Positions 26,282-39,729 of a stretch of DNA of 64,000 nt are shown here, in pieces (within the stretch, counting starts at the first letter, position 1; the number at the start of each line of letters is the position of its first letter). This DNA is from Talpa occidentalis (taxonomy: Eukaryota > Chordata > Mammalia > Eulipotyphla > Talpidae), in NCBI RefSeq assembly GCF_014898055.3, contig NW_023603184.1, positions 117,976,615 through 118,040,614 of the forward strand, in the 5' to 3' direction. Made by a program: the position numbers and the translations under genes. Under the pieces are notes generated by a model. That model did not search any database. It had not been told where the DNA came from and saw nothing but the letters and a program-made list of their open reading frames with translations.

Positions 26282-26305
26282 TTTATAGCTTTTTTTTTTT
26301 AATTT

Positions 26306-27170
26306 GTCCACAGTTACTTAATGAATGCATTTGAAGCTAAAGTTTACATAAACAGAGGTAGTTTATTTTACATATACATAGTATTTACATATATATAGTA
26401 TTCCCTTTTTTTTTTGTTTTAAAGACCAAGTTGAAATTCAATACTCCATTTTATCTAAATTGAAGAATTAAAAAAACTATATAAAGGAATCAGGGATAAT
26501 AAAAACTAGCAAATATAGTAACTGGAAATACATATATCATTCAAACTTAAAAAAAAAACCTGTATTTCTAAAAAACTAATATTTCTAGTTAATTAAAAGT
26601 AATGATCATTTGTGCAAGAATTATCATTTTAGATAACAGTCTGTATAGTATATGTTCATTAACACCCAAAATTAGTTTTATTGCATCTTAGTTGCCTTAA
26701 AGAAGCATCATTTAATAATAACAGATCATTTGAATCTCCAGATTATATTTTGCCCATTTAGTGTTTGTACTTCTAATTCATCATAAAAACAATGCATAAA
26801 ATACCTTCTTAACTATACAAGTGAATAAACATATTAATAAAGATTAAAATATTTGCATTAATCTTATCTTTCAGCTATGACTTTGTGATGCACTCTATAT
26901 AGATTCCACAATTAAAGGCACTATAATATGTATATATCTAAAAATACGGGTATGTAAAATAAGACCATTATTTTTAAAAATATGTAAAAACTCAACGTCT
27001 TATTTCCTTCAGTTCCTGAAATGTAGAGTCCAGTCTTCTAATAAAGATACTCTTTTATTTAAATATTAGATAAATATCACAAAGTTTATGAGACCTGTAG
27101 ATGCTGCCAATGCCTGCAATAGACAAATTCTTGTATTACTAGATCCATCTCTTAGTGAGATAGCCTTTTC
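26306..27170. other. AT-rich DNA, nothing assigned
   Basis: I see no repeat phrase or credible frame. Confidence 0.4.
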
Positions 27171-27174
27171 TAAA

Positions 27175-27680
27175 TGTTGGATATATATAAATATATTGGC
27201 TATATAGTGGGATACTAATCAGCCATGAAAAAAATGTGACATCTTCCTTTGTGACAACAGGGATCAACCTTGATTATATTGTGCTAAGTAAAATGTCAGA
27301 AAATAACAAATATTCTATGATTCTACTTGTATGTGGAATCTAAATAATAACACAAGCAAAATAAAACAAAACTAAAATAATAAACACACAAAAAATTGGT
27401 GGTTACAACAGGGGGATTGTTGGAGGTAAGCTAAATAGGTGAAGGGGACTGAGAGGTAGAGACTTCTAGTAAAATAAATCAAGGAGAATTAATGTATACC
27501 ATGGGAGCTATAATAGAAACTATGGTATTGCAAATTTAAAAATTGCACAGAAAACATAGTAAACATACTTCTTGTGATCATTAATTCAAAATGTATAGAA
27601 ATGTAGAACCATATTGTACACATGAACTAAGATAATATGTGTCATTTATACTTCAATTTAAAAATATTTTTAAATATATT
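27175..27680 (+). mobile_element. Old L1 3' end, plus strand
   Basis: ACTAATCAGCCATGAAAAAA, the CTTGTATGTGGAATCTAAAT phrase, and the end CATTTATACTTCAATTTAAA are typical of the L1 ORF2 C-terminus and terminal 3' UTR. It is diverged, with several stops. Confidence 0.8.
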
Positions 27681-29075
27681 GCTTTAAAATGTGCCAATTT
27701 ATACTTTGGAACATAATTTTAACATAATTACTGTTAGTTCACATATAAACTTTAGGATAACTTTACAATATTTGTTTATATATAATGTAAGCACAATGAA
27801 ATTATTTTTAGTGCCTTATAAAAATTTAGCAGGTATTGACAGATACGTTAGTCCTCTATCATTACTGTCTACAGTATTAAACCATTTCATTTTCAGATTT
27901 TCAAAATATGTATCTTTCCATATTGCCCAACTCAAAATTATTGCATGTTAATATATTAAGCAATATAGTAAATTCTAACATTTTGTTATTATAGGCAAAC
28001 ATAGAAGTTTACATATGATATACATAATATAAATAAAATTTTAATGATTTTTTCAGAAAATTCTGATATTTTTAAATACTATGCTTTTTATAATTTCCAT
28101 TTCTTATGTTAATAAAACATAATCTTAGTTGAAATTGAATTTATATTCAATTATCTTTTAAATAGGAGTATACTTTTATGAAAATGAATAAACAGAATTG
28201 AAGTCATATTTTTGCCAAAGGTAGTTCAGTAACACTTGCACTGATACAGTAGTAAGGAAAAAAGTTAAAATTCCATTTTAGAAATGCCATTATAAAGTAT
28301 ATATACCTATTTCAGACACAAATTATGTATACCTTCAAACCTACCTTTATTTTGTGCAATTCTTCCTCTTATCTAAGAGGATAATGGTTCTTAATGTTCA
28401 TTTATATTTAAAACTTGAATAAGAAAGAAAGTTTGTTGCCAGTACTCCTTGCACATAGAGGCATAGGTTACCTCTGACCCTTTCTGTTGAAGGCCATTGT
28501 CTTTACACACTCTGTGTGATTTGTTTTTCCTATTCTTGTGGGATTTTCTTTTTCTTTTATGTATACTAACTAAATAAATGTAAACATAATCACATTAGAT
28601 GGAAAAGAGTTAAGAACTGCTGATGTAGAAGTAAATAATGCCATTAAAGTCAGTTGAGAGTGCCCAACATAGTAAGCATCGCCTGAGGAAGCAAACTATA
28701 CTTTACATCAAATTTATGCTCAGCAAGATCTGCATAAGCCTTAGGAAAGGATCAAGTAGATAAAGCTCTTAAAGGAAATATTGAAGAAGCTATAGGGAAG
28801 ATGCTCTTAAATGTAATATCATTAGCAGAAATTGTTCTTTTATTTCTCTATCATTAATGGCAAAAATGATCAGTTTGTAAAACACTAGTCTGTAAAATTG
28901 TCTTTCCCAAATTCCACTGAGGTTATTGTATATCTCATATGCATATAGATTGGAGTGCATCCACTTTGATCAGTAACCAGGTCTGTGATCTTGGATAATT
29001 TACCAAGAAAATGGACATTGAAAGAAGAGAGTCTAATAAGTGTAGATATATGCAATTAAAGGTAGAAGACAATTA

Positions 29076-29339
29076 GGGTCTCCCGGTGGCACAGCTGGCT
29101 GAGCGCTGCGCTGTGAAGCTGTCCACAACCTCTGTGGCCCAGGTTTGATTCCAGGTTGGCCAGAGAGATACCCACATGGCATGGCAGATCTCACCTGTCT
29201 CACCTGCTGTTCCCCTCAGCAGAGTTTTCCAGTCAGTCTGCCTGTTCTGCTCCCCACTTTGTCTCTGGTGAATCCTCTTGCCCTCCCTCGCCTCTGGCCT
29301 GTACCCCGGTTCTTGTATAAATAAATCTTTAAAAAAAAA
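29076..29339 (+). mobile_element. tRNA-derived SINE, A-type, with 14-bp perfect target-site duplication
   Basis: The head is GGGTCTCCCGGTGGCACAGC and the tail ATAAATAAATCTTTAAAAAA. GTAGAAGACAATTA is repeated exactly at 29062-29075 and 29340-29353. Confidence 0.95.
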
Positions 29340-29454
29340 GTAGAAGACAATTATTATTCTTGGCATATCTCAAATAGGAATAGATCTCATCCAGGTATGA
29401 AATGTCTAGATTGAAAATAAACTGTATTATCAGGAAATAATAACAAGGGTTGAC

Positions 29455-29640
29455 TTTAGTGTTTTAAGTGATCTCATACAAATTACTTTCTTAACCTTGC
29501 TATTTTATTATAATGTTATCTAACCAATATAATATTATGTATAACATTATCTAGCCAATTTACCTCACAGGGCTTTTTATCATGAACATGCATACTCAAT
29601 GCTAGATGAAATAATACACCTAAAAGATTCCTAAAAGAAG
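29455..29640 (-). mobile_element. Probable MIR, diverged
   Basis: The phrases TCATACAAATTACTTTCTTAAC and CTCACAGGG resemble the complement of the MIR core region. They are separated by a T-rich stretch with an internal near-duplicate (AACATTATCTAGCCAAT). Identity is tentative. Confidence 0.45.
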
Positions 29641-32600
29641 ATTATCTAGGCTTACATGAAATCCTGGCTCAAAGTTCAGTAAAGACATTGATTTATAAAA
29701 TAGTAATGAAAATTATATACCCCACTAAATAAAGAGCATGTACAATATACAAATATATGAACATATAAAGTTAACAATGAAATGGGGAGGTTTTAAAAAA
29801 CAATTTTTTTTCTCTAAATATATCTTTTCTCTGGTCACTAAAAAAGATTTAAGTGTGCTGAAGATCCATTAGTAATAAACAACTTTAATGGCCAGACTAT
29901 GGTCTCTAAATATTACTTCCCGCTCAAATGAAATTAATCTAAAATAATCTATCACATAAAAATACAGTTAAATATAAAATCTAATACTATTGCATTTTTT
30001 AGTTTAACAAAGAGTTTTAATATTTATCCAGAACTGTAAAAAAAAAAATCTGCAGATTAAAAAAAAAGAAAAATCAGGAAGTTACTTAAAATTGCTATAG
30101 CTACGTTTATGTAAAAGGATGCAAGAGTCAATGTATTTGGCGAGCCCACTGTACTAAAATGGAAAAAAGGCATAAAGAATAGTGAATGGATTGAAATATC
30201 TTAAGTATTGAAAAATCCATGAATTTATTAAAACCTTATTAGTCATGTGTGGGGTGCTGGCTAGAACTTACCGGATTATTTTGAAAATTGAAAAAGAAAA
30301 CAATTGAAAATTTATCCTGACCTTCCCATATATATATATATATATGTCAGGTAATTCAAATAATGAACAAATCAGAAGTATAAAGGAGGTAGGGAAAATG
30401 TTTGAATTATATTGTCATCGTTTTAGAACTGTCATGAAATAATGAATCTGACCAAAAGTATAGAGAGAACTTTATGAATCACGCTGACACCTGTGTATTT
30501 CTTTGATCAATTTTGATAGAAGGTGAGCAATCTGAGAGTTACCTAATGTGATGAAATAAGTCATTCAACACGATTTATGAAGTAATAATGGACAAAAGCA
30601 TTCTAACATCTAACATTATTAAGGATATAAGGAGACTAAAAGGACATGTTAAATGAATTTAATAATCAACCAACCCCTGAAATACATAATCTATAAAAAG
30701 AATATGTTACTTTGAATTCCCTGGAAGCTTATCCTGGCACAATGATTTTAGTGAAGAGACCACAAATGGGACCTGGGAAAGTGATTGGGAAGGGAAGACA
30801 GTGGTAAAGCCTGCATTATCAACTATCTACCACTGGGGGGAACCAAAGTTTAATCCCATCACATTGGCAAACCTTAGGAAAAGGTGTACCCAATAACCTT
30901 CAGAGGCATTCCATCCAGAGGATAGGAGAGCAGAACTGTCTGCCAACATCCATCCTTTCTTGGTTATAAAACTGATTCTGGTTTTCCATTCATGATTTCA
31001 GTGACTTTCTGAAGTTTTAAAGGAAGCCCTCAGGCCAAGAAATAGGATAATAGTACATTAAAAAGGTTAAGTCTAGAGATAAGGGCACTGATTTCACAAG
31101 TATCTGTTATAGAGAAATCAATGTCTTCAGCAAAAATATGGGATGGTGGCGGGAGTAAGAGAGAGGCAACATGTTTAGAGATTAAAAGAAACTTCATAGA
31201 CTAATGAGAGGTGTATATATTCATGGTCTTGATTATGGTGAATATTTATGTGGGTACATGTATGTAAAAATCTAATGAACTTATAGAATTTGAATGTATG
31301 AAGCTTACTGTAAGGTGACTTTAAACAGTAGGGAGAAAAAAACTTAAATTGCATGGACAGCCTGAAAATGGTTATTTGGCTCTTGATTAGAAGAAAGCAA
31401 ATTTTAAAACATTTGTATGATAATTTAAAAACATAGACTGCAGATTGACTTTATTTGCTATTAAAGAATTACCCTTAATTTTCATGAGTACCATTTGGGT
31501 TATGTATTTATATTATACAGTTGTGAAAAGGAAAAAGTTTGGGAATCAGAGAAAGCAAGAATAGGCAGAGTTGATTTATTTTGCTATTCTCTCTACCTTT
31601 TCTATTCCCTCTGATTTTATTTGAAGGGTTCATAATAAAAATGTTAAAGATGGCAATCATTAAAACCTAATGAAAGAAAAAAAGACTACAAATTTCTTCC
31701 AACTTGGTAATAAAACATGTTCAGCATAACTAACTCAGCTTTTGTTTTGATTTGAAAGTCTGTACAGTGGTGTATCTATTGCTAAATATATGGCAAATTC
31801 ATTAAAACTACTGGAGGCAAAATTCTATATACCAAATTCATTTATTTTTAATTTTCACATCTGTAGTTCATAGATTTTAATCATTTAAATATATTTTTGG
31901 TAAAATATGGTAAATATAATGAGACATTCTGAGTTACATTTAGTTGGACAGTGGTACACTATGTTCTTTATGTTACTGTAATTAATTGCTTTGTATACAT
32001 TTGGTTTTCCCTTTTGACTTTCTCTTTTGCTGCACTTTCTTCACTGACTAGAATCAGTCTTATTATATTTTTTGCAATATATTTTCACCAATATGTAATT
32101 CATTCCAAATGAAGATGTGATTCTTTTTAAAAATCCAACTGTTTTGACGTAGAAACTAAATTTTTCAATAGCCTATATGAGAATAGTTTTTACTACCTCA
32201 TGTGTTGTACACATAATCTATTTTACTATGCATCTTCATCTTAAAACATTGCCCCTGTTTATTCAAATAATAACAAATTCTTGAATTATGTAATTTGAGG
32301 ATCATATCCACAGTTAAGTTTTGTGTTAGTAGAGCCTATCATGGCAGAACTTCTAAAATGCAAATAGAATGACACAAATTGTATTTTCTGTAGTTAAAGG
32401 AAAAACAATGGGATGAGGATAAAGATAACTTGGAAACTCAGTTAATTTAATATGCAGTCAGTCCAATGTAGTATGTGGAAAATCCAATCAGACATTGGCA
32501 TTGTCTGTGAGAAATGTACTTATAATACAACTTAATAGGTAGAGAGGAAGACAGTCTGCTAAAAGAATAATTTCATTTTTTATTCAAGATAACTGCTACA

Positions 32601-34375
32601 TCATAATGATGAAAGATTTCTTATATGTATAAGACAAAACTGAGCTATAATGAGGTTATTTGTTTTTTCTAGACTAGCAAATAAATGAACTATAAGTAAT
32701 GGGTTCCAATTTAGAACTCTATTTGCATGCTGAAAATAAAGCCTTTGCAAAACTCTGATATATCTTTGAGTGCCTCTGCATGTTCTTCAGTCATTAGAAA
32801 TGAATTTATAGGGATTGAGGGGCAAAGAGAGACTAGGGTTCTATTTATATTCTATAATATAGTGGAATTGTCATGAAACCCTGGGGCTAAACTTTCTAAG
32901 GAAAATAATGTCTACAATGAATAAACTAGAAAAGAAACTAATCTCAAAACAATCTAATTGACACTAAACCAAGTAAAACAACTTAAAGAAAGACTTTCGC
33001 ATGGCGATTTAAGAAAAATTGATGAGACAAAATGAAGGTACAATTAAAATACATTAGATAATCAAAAGGCAATTTGATTTCTCATCAAGTTATTCTAAGG
33101 GGTTGAAAACATGAAACATTAATTAGTGCCATCCTGAGCTGTCTGGCTATTATGAGGTCTTCAGTTATGTATTTCCAATGCTTGGAATTCATCACTATCA
33201 TTATAATGTAGGTGATATTTCTATTATCTAATTCAATTACTCAACTAGGGCCTATAAGTAAAGGAATCCATGTTTGAAAAGAGATTTTGAAGTGAGAGTG
33301 ATTTTAACACTATATGTGTTATGTAGTTGATCCTATGAAAGACTGTTTTAGAGATACAAAAAATGTGTTAACTATTCATATTCTTGTTGGCATTTTTCTA
33401 TTCTAATACAAGTTGATTTGAAATAAAGGGATATAAAGAAAGAAGTCTTTTATAAGTGGCACACTGATTCCTAGCGGTCACATAGTTACTTGCTAAATGA
33501 AACTAAAGGCCCTTCTCATATCTCTAACATCTGATATTAGTAGTTATGGACTTAGTCATTTGGGAAAACAAATATTTATGGAATGGTGCCTGTCTTCCTG
33601 AGAAACATTAATATGAACTGTCAGGAAAACAACACTACATTTAACTGGTTTTAAATAGTAAAATGAAATTTTCTTTTTGCTATTTTCAGCTTATGTACAT
33701 TTCTGAAAGTTCAAGGAATCCAAAAAGATTGAGTTCAGCATTCCTATATCTTATTTATCTAGATGCTAGTCAATGGAAATTGGAAAAAACATCACATTTA
33801 AAAAAACATTCTTCATCATAGACTATCAGTGTTGAAAAATGTACCTTACTATTCTGTTTTTTTTTTTTTTTTTTTAATGATCACAGTTGCTTCTGTTTTT
33901 CTGCTGAGTAAATTTCTATTATTTTAGATTGTTACATGTGTCTTAGTCTATTGCAAGTATGAACTCTTTGATTTTATAATAAATACATCTTTTTCAGTAA
34001 AAGTATGAACTATGTAGATTTACATTTGTTCAACAAGTTATTGAGTACTATGTTTTAATAATTATACCATGTGCTAGAAATAAAAAAGATAAGTATAGAT
34101 ATATAAATAATTACAGTTCAATATCACATGAAAATATTAATAACAGAAATATAAAAATGATATCCTTCTAAAGACAGGAATTAATTCTATTACAAAACTA
34201 TATTGGCAGTAGGAAAGGAAAAATTATTGCAAATTTTCTTACAAACGGAAACATTTACACAACACTGCAGTAGGCAGAGTATATAACTCAGGACAAGTAT
34301 GTTACAGACCTGGCTCTTCTATAGAACTCACAATGATTTTGAATCCACCCTGTAAGGAGAGTGAGGAAGTATAAC
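29641..34375. other. Long SINE-free AT-rich stretch
   Basis: No young repeat, coding frame or RNA gene is recognised across 4.7 kb. There is a TA microsatellite at about 30,330 and a T18 run at about 33,859. The lack of insertions makes it a reasonable place to look for conserved non-coding DNA, but I cannot see conservation from one sequence. Confidence 0.4.
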
Positions 34376-34495
34376 TAATAAGTGTTTTGGTGGTGGGTGT
34401 GGTGTGGTAACATATATCTGAAAAGGTATGAATTTCTACCTCTGAATCACATACAGTGCTGTAAAACAATGTTACTTCAATAAAAAGAAGATGAT
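34376..34495 (+). mobile_element. Possible L1 3'-terminal fragment
   Basis: TGGTGGTGGGTGTGGTGTGG is followed by GTGCTGTAAAACAATGTTAC and TTCAATAAAAAG. This looks like the terminal part of an old L1 3' UTR. It is short, so the call is tentative. Confidence 0.4.
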
Positions 34496-34689
34496 TTTCT
34501 CTTTTAAAGTGAGTAGGAAAAAGAGGCTTCTAGTGTGGACCAGAGAGCAGGGATATGAGGCAGGTGGTAGGGCTTCAGCTATAGGTCCAGAATATAGCCC
34601 CTTTGTGACTTTATAGTCTCAGTCTGGCCAAAACCTTTCCCTACCCTTTTTCAAATCAAAACTAGAGTCCCCATAAGTTGTTTGCTCTG

Positions 34690-34760
34690 AAGGACTTCAG
34701 AGTGGATTATATAATCCACTTCAGGACTTCAGAGTGGATTATATTGCCTATAATCCACTA
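34690..34760. repeat. 32-bp tandem duplication with a 20-bp perfect palindrome
   Basis: AGGACTTCAGAGTGGATTAT occurs at 34691 and again 32 bases later. In the first copy, 34701-34720 (AGTGGATTATATAATCCACT) is a perfect palindrome. In the second, the same arms are separated by a 7-base loop. Confidence 0.9.
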
Positions 34761-36940
34761 AGTAATCAAGAAACTGAAAACTGGTGAAATTGTAATGAAA
34801 ACAGTGGGCTTATTTGGGACCTTATCAGGATTGCAGCCTGGCAGACAGATTCAAAAAGCCCTTGAACAGTGTTCTGAAGTTTTTATATGTGAGTAGAGCT
34901 TATATCCATCCGCAAAGGGAAACAAATGAGATATTTCTCACTGGGCCAGTTAGGCAAATACGGTGAAAAGTTAGGCAAGTAACAGTAGATGCCATGGTAT
35001 GCAAATTTGGTAGGGTGAGTTAAGTAGTGATTAGTTAAATTTTAATATCTGGGTGGTTTGTTGTTGTTTGATGCAGGAGTGGCATTTCTTTGTTTCAGTT
35101 CCTCCCCAAAGGTTGGGAATACTTGTCTGGGCATGTCTGGGCAGGTGTGTAGATACCTAGAACTGGCTTTTCAGTAGCCAACTAGCTCTATTTTAGTAAT
35201 CCTGATTCAATAGCGCCATTTTCTTACTTATTACATGTACTGCAGGCCTACCAATAGTTAGTGATCTACTGTTCCCCAATATGCATCCTGGAAGATGGCC
35301 TATTGTTTGCCATGTAACTCGTATTATAATGTTCCTATTGGGCCAAATCAGCAAACTTCAGTACTTTCCAGTGAGCTGGAAGGTTTTCTCCAGGGAGGTC
35401 TGCATCCCATGCAAACCTTTCCTTATTTAATACTACTCTCCTTCAGCACTAGAGTACGATATAGAATTTCCTGATATCTTATATTTGCTTTGTATCATAG
35501 TGAGGAATGCTTTGTATTAAATAACACTTGTATAACCTATTATGTAGTTTTTGTCTCCTTAGATACAAACGCCATATCATTTTAATTTAATTTTCTCATT
35601 CACAAAGTCTGGAATTCACATGCTTCTTAAATAAAATTTATATCAAAGCAAGGCAAATCATGGAAAATATATTGAAATATTGCAAAATATTACTTTCAGT
35701 TATGGATTATTTTAATAGTGTACAGAATGAATATGTATTTTTAGGAAAGTAGCATCTTAATTAAAATATTGCAGATGGGCTCCTGAAATAGAAAAAAATA
35801 TGTCTAACATAATGGAGTTCCTTGAATATCCAGTTGACATCAAGAGTTCTGAATTTAAAATTGCTATCAGTTTACTGATGTCTTTGACATTATTCTATAT
35901 TTAAAGTTGGTGGCTGGGTGTAGTTATACTGGACAAGAAAAATGAGGGAAAATACATATGATAAAAATTGCTGAAGTGTGTGTGGGGGGAGATATATATA
36001 TATAGCATATATATATGAGATTTTGTAAATATCTTTTCCTCATATTTTCATAATTAAATTTGAAAAAAGTGAAAAGTAAAAAGCTGTCTACGATTTGGTA
36101 TGTAATACATTTAATACATTTAAAAATTGTAGTAGATTTGAAATTATGCATACTGTTCAGATTATATCAAAAGTATTAAGATTCAAGATAAAATTTGCAT
36201 TAATTCAGAAAGATAAACTTATAGATCTCTAAGCTGAAATACTGCTAACCAATAATATAATGCTGTAGATTATAATCCAGGCCTACAATGGTTAACTCTA
36301 TTTGATTTAGTTTAACAAGTAGCCTTAGTAATTTCAGCTGTTAGAAACCAGGGCTAAATATGATGTCTATATAAATAATCACTTGGCATTGCTTCATTTT
36401 GAAAACTTGGATCTAAGCTGGAGGTGGTCTTGTTTTGGGTATTTTCATTATATTTGTATTTATTTCATTGAGAAGTGTACTTTATTACTATTTTTCTTTT
36501 AAATTGATGAGGAAATTAATTTAACTCAGACTTGTAAGAAAAAAAATATAGTTTACTGTTTTTATGAAAGTGCAATACTCTGTATAGATGCCAAAGATAA
36601 CTGATGCTGTGAATATACTTTACTCCAGTGAAACTGTGGTGACCACATAGAGTGAAGACCTAGGCTCAGTTTTCTCATATGTTCCTTTGTTTTTGCTAAG
36701 TCTAGAAAACCGAGCATCAGTGAATCATAAAATCATCATTTAAGATTTTCACCTAATAATACCACACAGCAATCTTAGGTTTATAAAACATATTTACACA
36801 TACCATTTAAATAAATTCTTACCAATAATTTACCCATATCAGTGAAGATCCCTTCATACTGCAAAATTATTTTCAGAGACAGGTAATGCCTATTTTTTCC
36901 TTGAGCAGTTATTTGGATATAGTGTTGAAATAAGAATTTT
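34761..36940. other. Mostly unassigned; a possible old LTR-like segment at 34.5-35.45 kb
   Basis: The segment around 34,500-35,450 is less AT-rich than its flanks and reads like an old retroelement, but I could not match it to a family. The rest is AT-rich with a TATA tract at about 35,990-36,015. Confidence 0.3.
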
Positions 36941-36944
36941 ATAT

Positions 36945-37085
36945 CCAATATATCATTTAATCCTTACAACTTTGGTGATTTTACTCAAACTTAATATTGC
37001 AAGCAAAGTTGAGAAAATAAAATAGTTTTCCTACGCTCAGAAAATATACAAATAGCTTAGCAAGGATCCACACCAGGGCTAACTA
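36945..37085 (+). mobile_element. Possible MIR, diverged
   Basis: CATTTAATCCTTACAAC, then AAGTTGAGAAAATAAAATAG and TAGCAAGGATCCACACCAGGG follow the order of MIR core motifs. They are strongly diverged. Confidence 0.4.
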
Positions 37086-37479
37086 GATCTCAAATATGTA
37101 TATTTACCACTGCACATTAATAACCAACCTATCCTCTTTTTTCTACCTGTCTCCCTCACTCTCCCTGCTTCCTTTCTTTCCTTTATAGAATCATTTATAA
37201 AGTAACTATTAAATGATAGCATGTGATCATTGCTATCCATACACAAATAGATAAGATTTAGTTCTTCTGTCAAGGGAGAGGTTTCAGGAACAGATTCCAA
37301 CCAAATAATTACTATACAAACTCAGGTCTTCTTACCCACTTCATTTATCCCTTTTTATATTGCTGAAGGCCCTTGATGTTGAACATTGATTTTTTTATTC
37401 CTGTGGGGAACAGAGACTATCAGGATAAAACTGGAGTGCAGAAATTGTGTCCTTCAGAAAACACAATCCTAACTCAAGG

Positions 37480-39660
37480 CTTTCATATTAAACCTTGGGT
37501 TTGGAGGTGATGTCAGCAATTGGAGGGCTATGAGGTCCCAACATTTATCTATTCCATAAAAACAATAAACAACAAATTGTTGGAAATAGCTCTGGAAAAG
37601 ACCTAGACTACAATGAAAAGGATCAACAACCTCATGAAGCTCAAAATAGGATGGCTGGAAAGAAGAGTTTAGGAAACGTTTCACCTGTCTTACTGCAACC
37701 CTTATCCAGAGCAGCTTGGGGCCAAGAGGGATCTACATGGAGAAAAAAGAGAGCAGGAAAACTACCACAAATTTTGCTGTTGTGCATATTTGCAGTCTTT
37801 GCTATCAATGACCCTACAGTCTTCACTAGAGCTGAACCCAATTGACAGGGCTGCCTGGAGTCCCCACGGTTGCTTCTCCTCCCTAGGACTAGGGCTGTTG
37901 TTATAATGAGAAGTGACTCCAAGAGCCCCAGTAGCTGCTTTGCTCTGTTCTTCATGATCTGGACACCATAGCACCTTACCATCTGTGAAAACAGAGCTGC
38001 TGCTGCTCGCTGCCACACTCTTAGGTTGCAAGTTGCAGCTTAGACTTGACATCAGAGTCTCATTGCTGCTGTTCTGCATGCTGTTCTAGGAGTCTTTGAC
38101 CCACTATCATTGGGGCCAATCAGTTGAGCAACTGTGGTGTCCTCTGAGGTTGCAAGTTGCAGCTTAGACTTGACATTATCAGAGTCTCGTTGCTGCTGTT
38201 CTGCATGCTGTTCTAGGAGTCTTTGACCCACTATCATTGGGGCCAATTAGTTTAGCAACTGTGGTGTCCTCTGAGTCCTCAGGAGTGGCAGGTTTGATCC
38301 ACCATCTTTGGGTGTTGCTGCTGCAGCTCTGTGCTCTAATCTTGTTTATACCATGGCTTTGATTGCTATTGCCAGGTGAAGCTACTACTGTTCTGTGACT
38401 GCTGCCAGGGGCCACAGTACAGGGTTTAACCCTATATTCCCAGTGTGCATTACTACTGCACCCTTCTCCCTGGGTCCACACTATATCTGTATCATGTTCT
38501 AACAGGTCCCATGTCACTATTGTATCCCACCCCCCATCCAGGGCCTAAGTCACTGTGGCAAGCCCCTGAGGTTCAGAATCTGTTCCACAGATCTGTGCAT
38601 GCACACATATAAGATACCAGTGCCACCTGAACCCACACATATGGAAGTTCCATATGCTCCTGATCCCAGGACCCTGGTACTAGTGCTACTCTGAGTGATA
38701 GTGCCCCACCAGAGACCGCCCGTAGGTCTAAAAGGATGATAGGAGGATTCCAGTAGCCTTCAACCTCAGAAGACCCCAATAGTACTAGCCATTCTACCTG
38801 CAGAACCTCCACAATCTTTGCCACGGAAGAAACTCCATTGTATTTACCAACTTGACCTCAACTGATGGAGCTGCATGGAGATTATGCCACCATACCTCCC
38901 AGGATCCAGAGATGCTATACACAACTGAACCAGCACCTTTGCCACCCCTTCAGATGAGTCTTTCTCCATGAAAGCAGGTCAATGAAGGATTTCACAGGTT
39001 CCCTGAGATGTATAGACATAAATATAAAGTCATTAGTAACAAAAAATCAAGGAAATATGACACAACCAAAGGAAGGCAATATTTTCTCAGTAACTTATTT
39101 TGAAGAAATAGAGCTACAATAATCTAAAAAAAATCAAAATAAGTTTTTGAAGGAAATTCAGTGAAATTCAAAAGAACAGCAAAGTAAGGACAATAATACA
39201 TGAAACATAAAAATGAGTTAAACAGAAATTCTGAATTTGAAAATATAGGCAATGAAATGAAAAATACAGTAGCTTCACCATTAGGTTTATTCAAGTTGAA
39301 GAAAGAATCTGCAAACTTGAAGACACATCTCTCTATAGTATTTAGTTAAAAAAGAAAAAGAAATGAATGAAAAAGAGTAATGAGCCCACTTAATTATTGG
39401 AGACCATCTAGAAAAATTATAGTCACATTATATAATTTCCAGAAGAAAGAAATGTAACATATGGTTTAAAGAAATAATGGTTGAAACTTCCCAAATCTGG
39501 AGAAGGATATAGCCATCCAGATACATAGGGTCTTCAAATGGATTCAACACAAAGTGATCTTTGCTCAGATTAATTACAATCAAACTCATAAACCAATGAC
39601 AAAGAGTTTTGAAAACAGCAAAAGAACAAAGATTCATCTCATAAAAGAGAAAATAATAAG
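37480..39660 (+). mobile_element. Old L1/HAL1-like 5' UTR and ORF1
   Basis: The left part (37.5-38.95 kb) is GC-balanced and reads like an L1-type 5' UTR. The right part (39.0-39.66 kb) is A-rich with ORF1-like phrases such as GAAATAATGGTTGAAACTTC and CCAAATCTGGAGAAGG. No second ORF follows, which fits HAL1 or a 3'-lost L1. All frames are broken. A 124-bp tandem duplication lies inside the 5' UTR part. Confidence 0.5.
38024..38275 (+). repeat. Tandem duplication, about 124-bp unit, two copies
   Basis: GGTTGCAAGTTGCAGCTTAG begins unit 1 at 38024 and unit 2 at 38148. The second copy has a 3-base insertion (GACATTATCAGAG against GACATCAGAG) and a handful of substitutions. The low divergence compared with the surrounding fossil suggests that the duplication happened well after the element inserted. 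Confidence 0.95.
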
Positions 39661-39729
39661 GATATTTATATGTGACTTAGTTGCTCATATAGTGCTCTTA
39701 TAGTTAGGATAATAAGTTAAATAATATTT

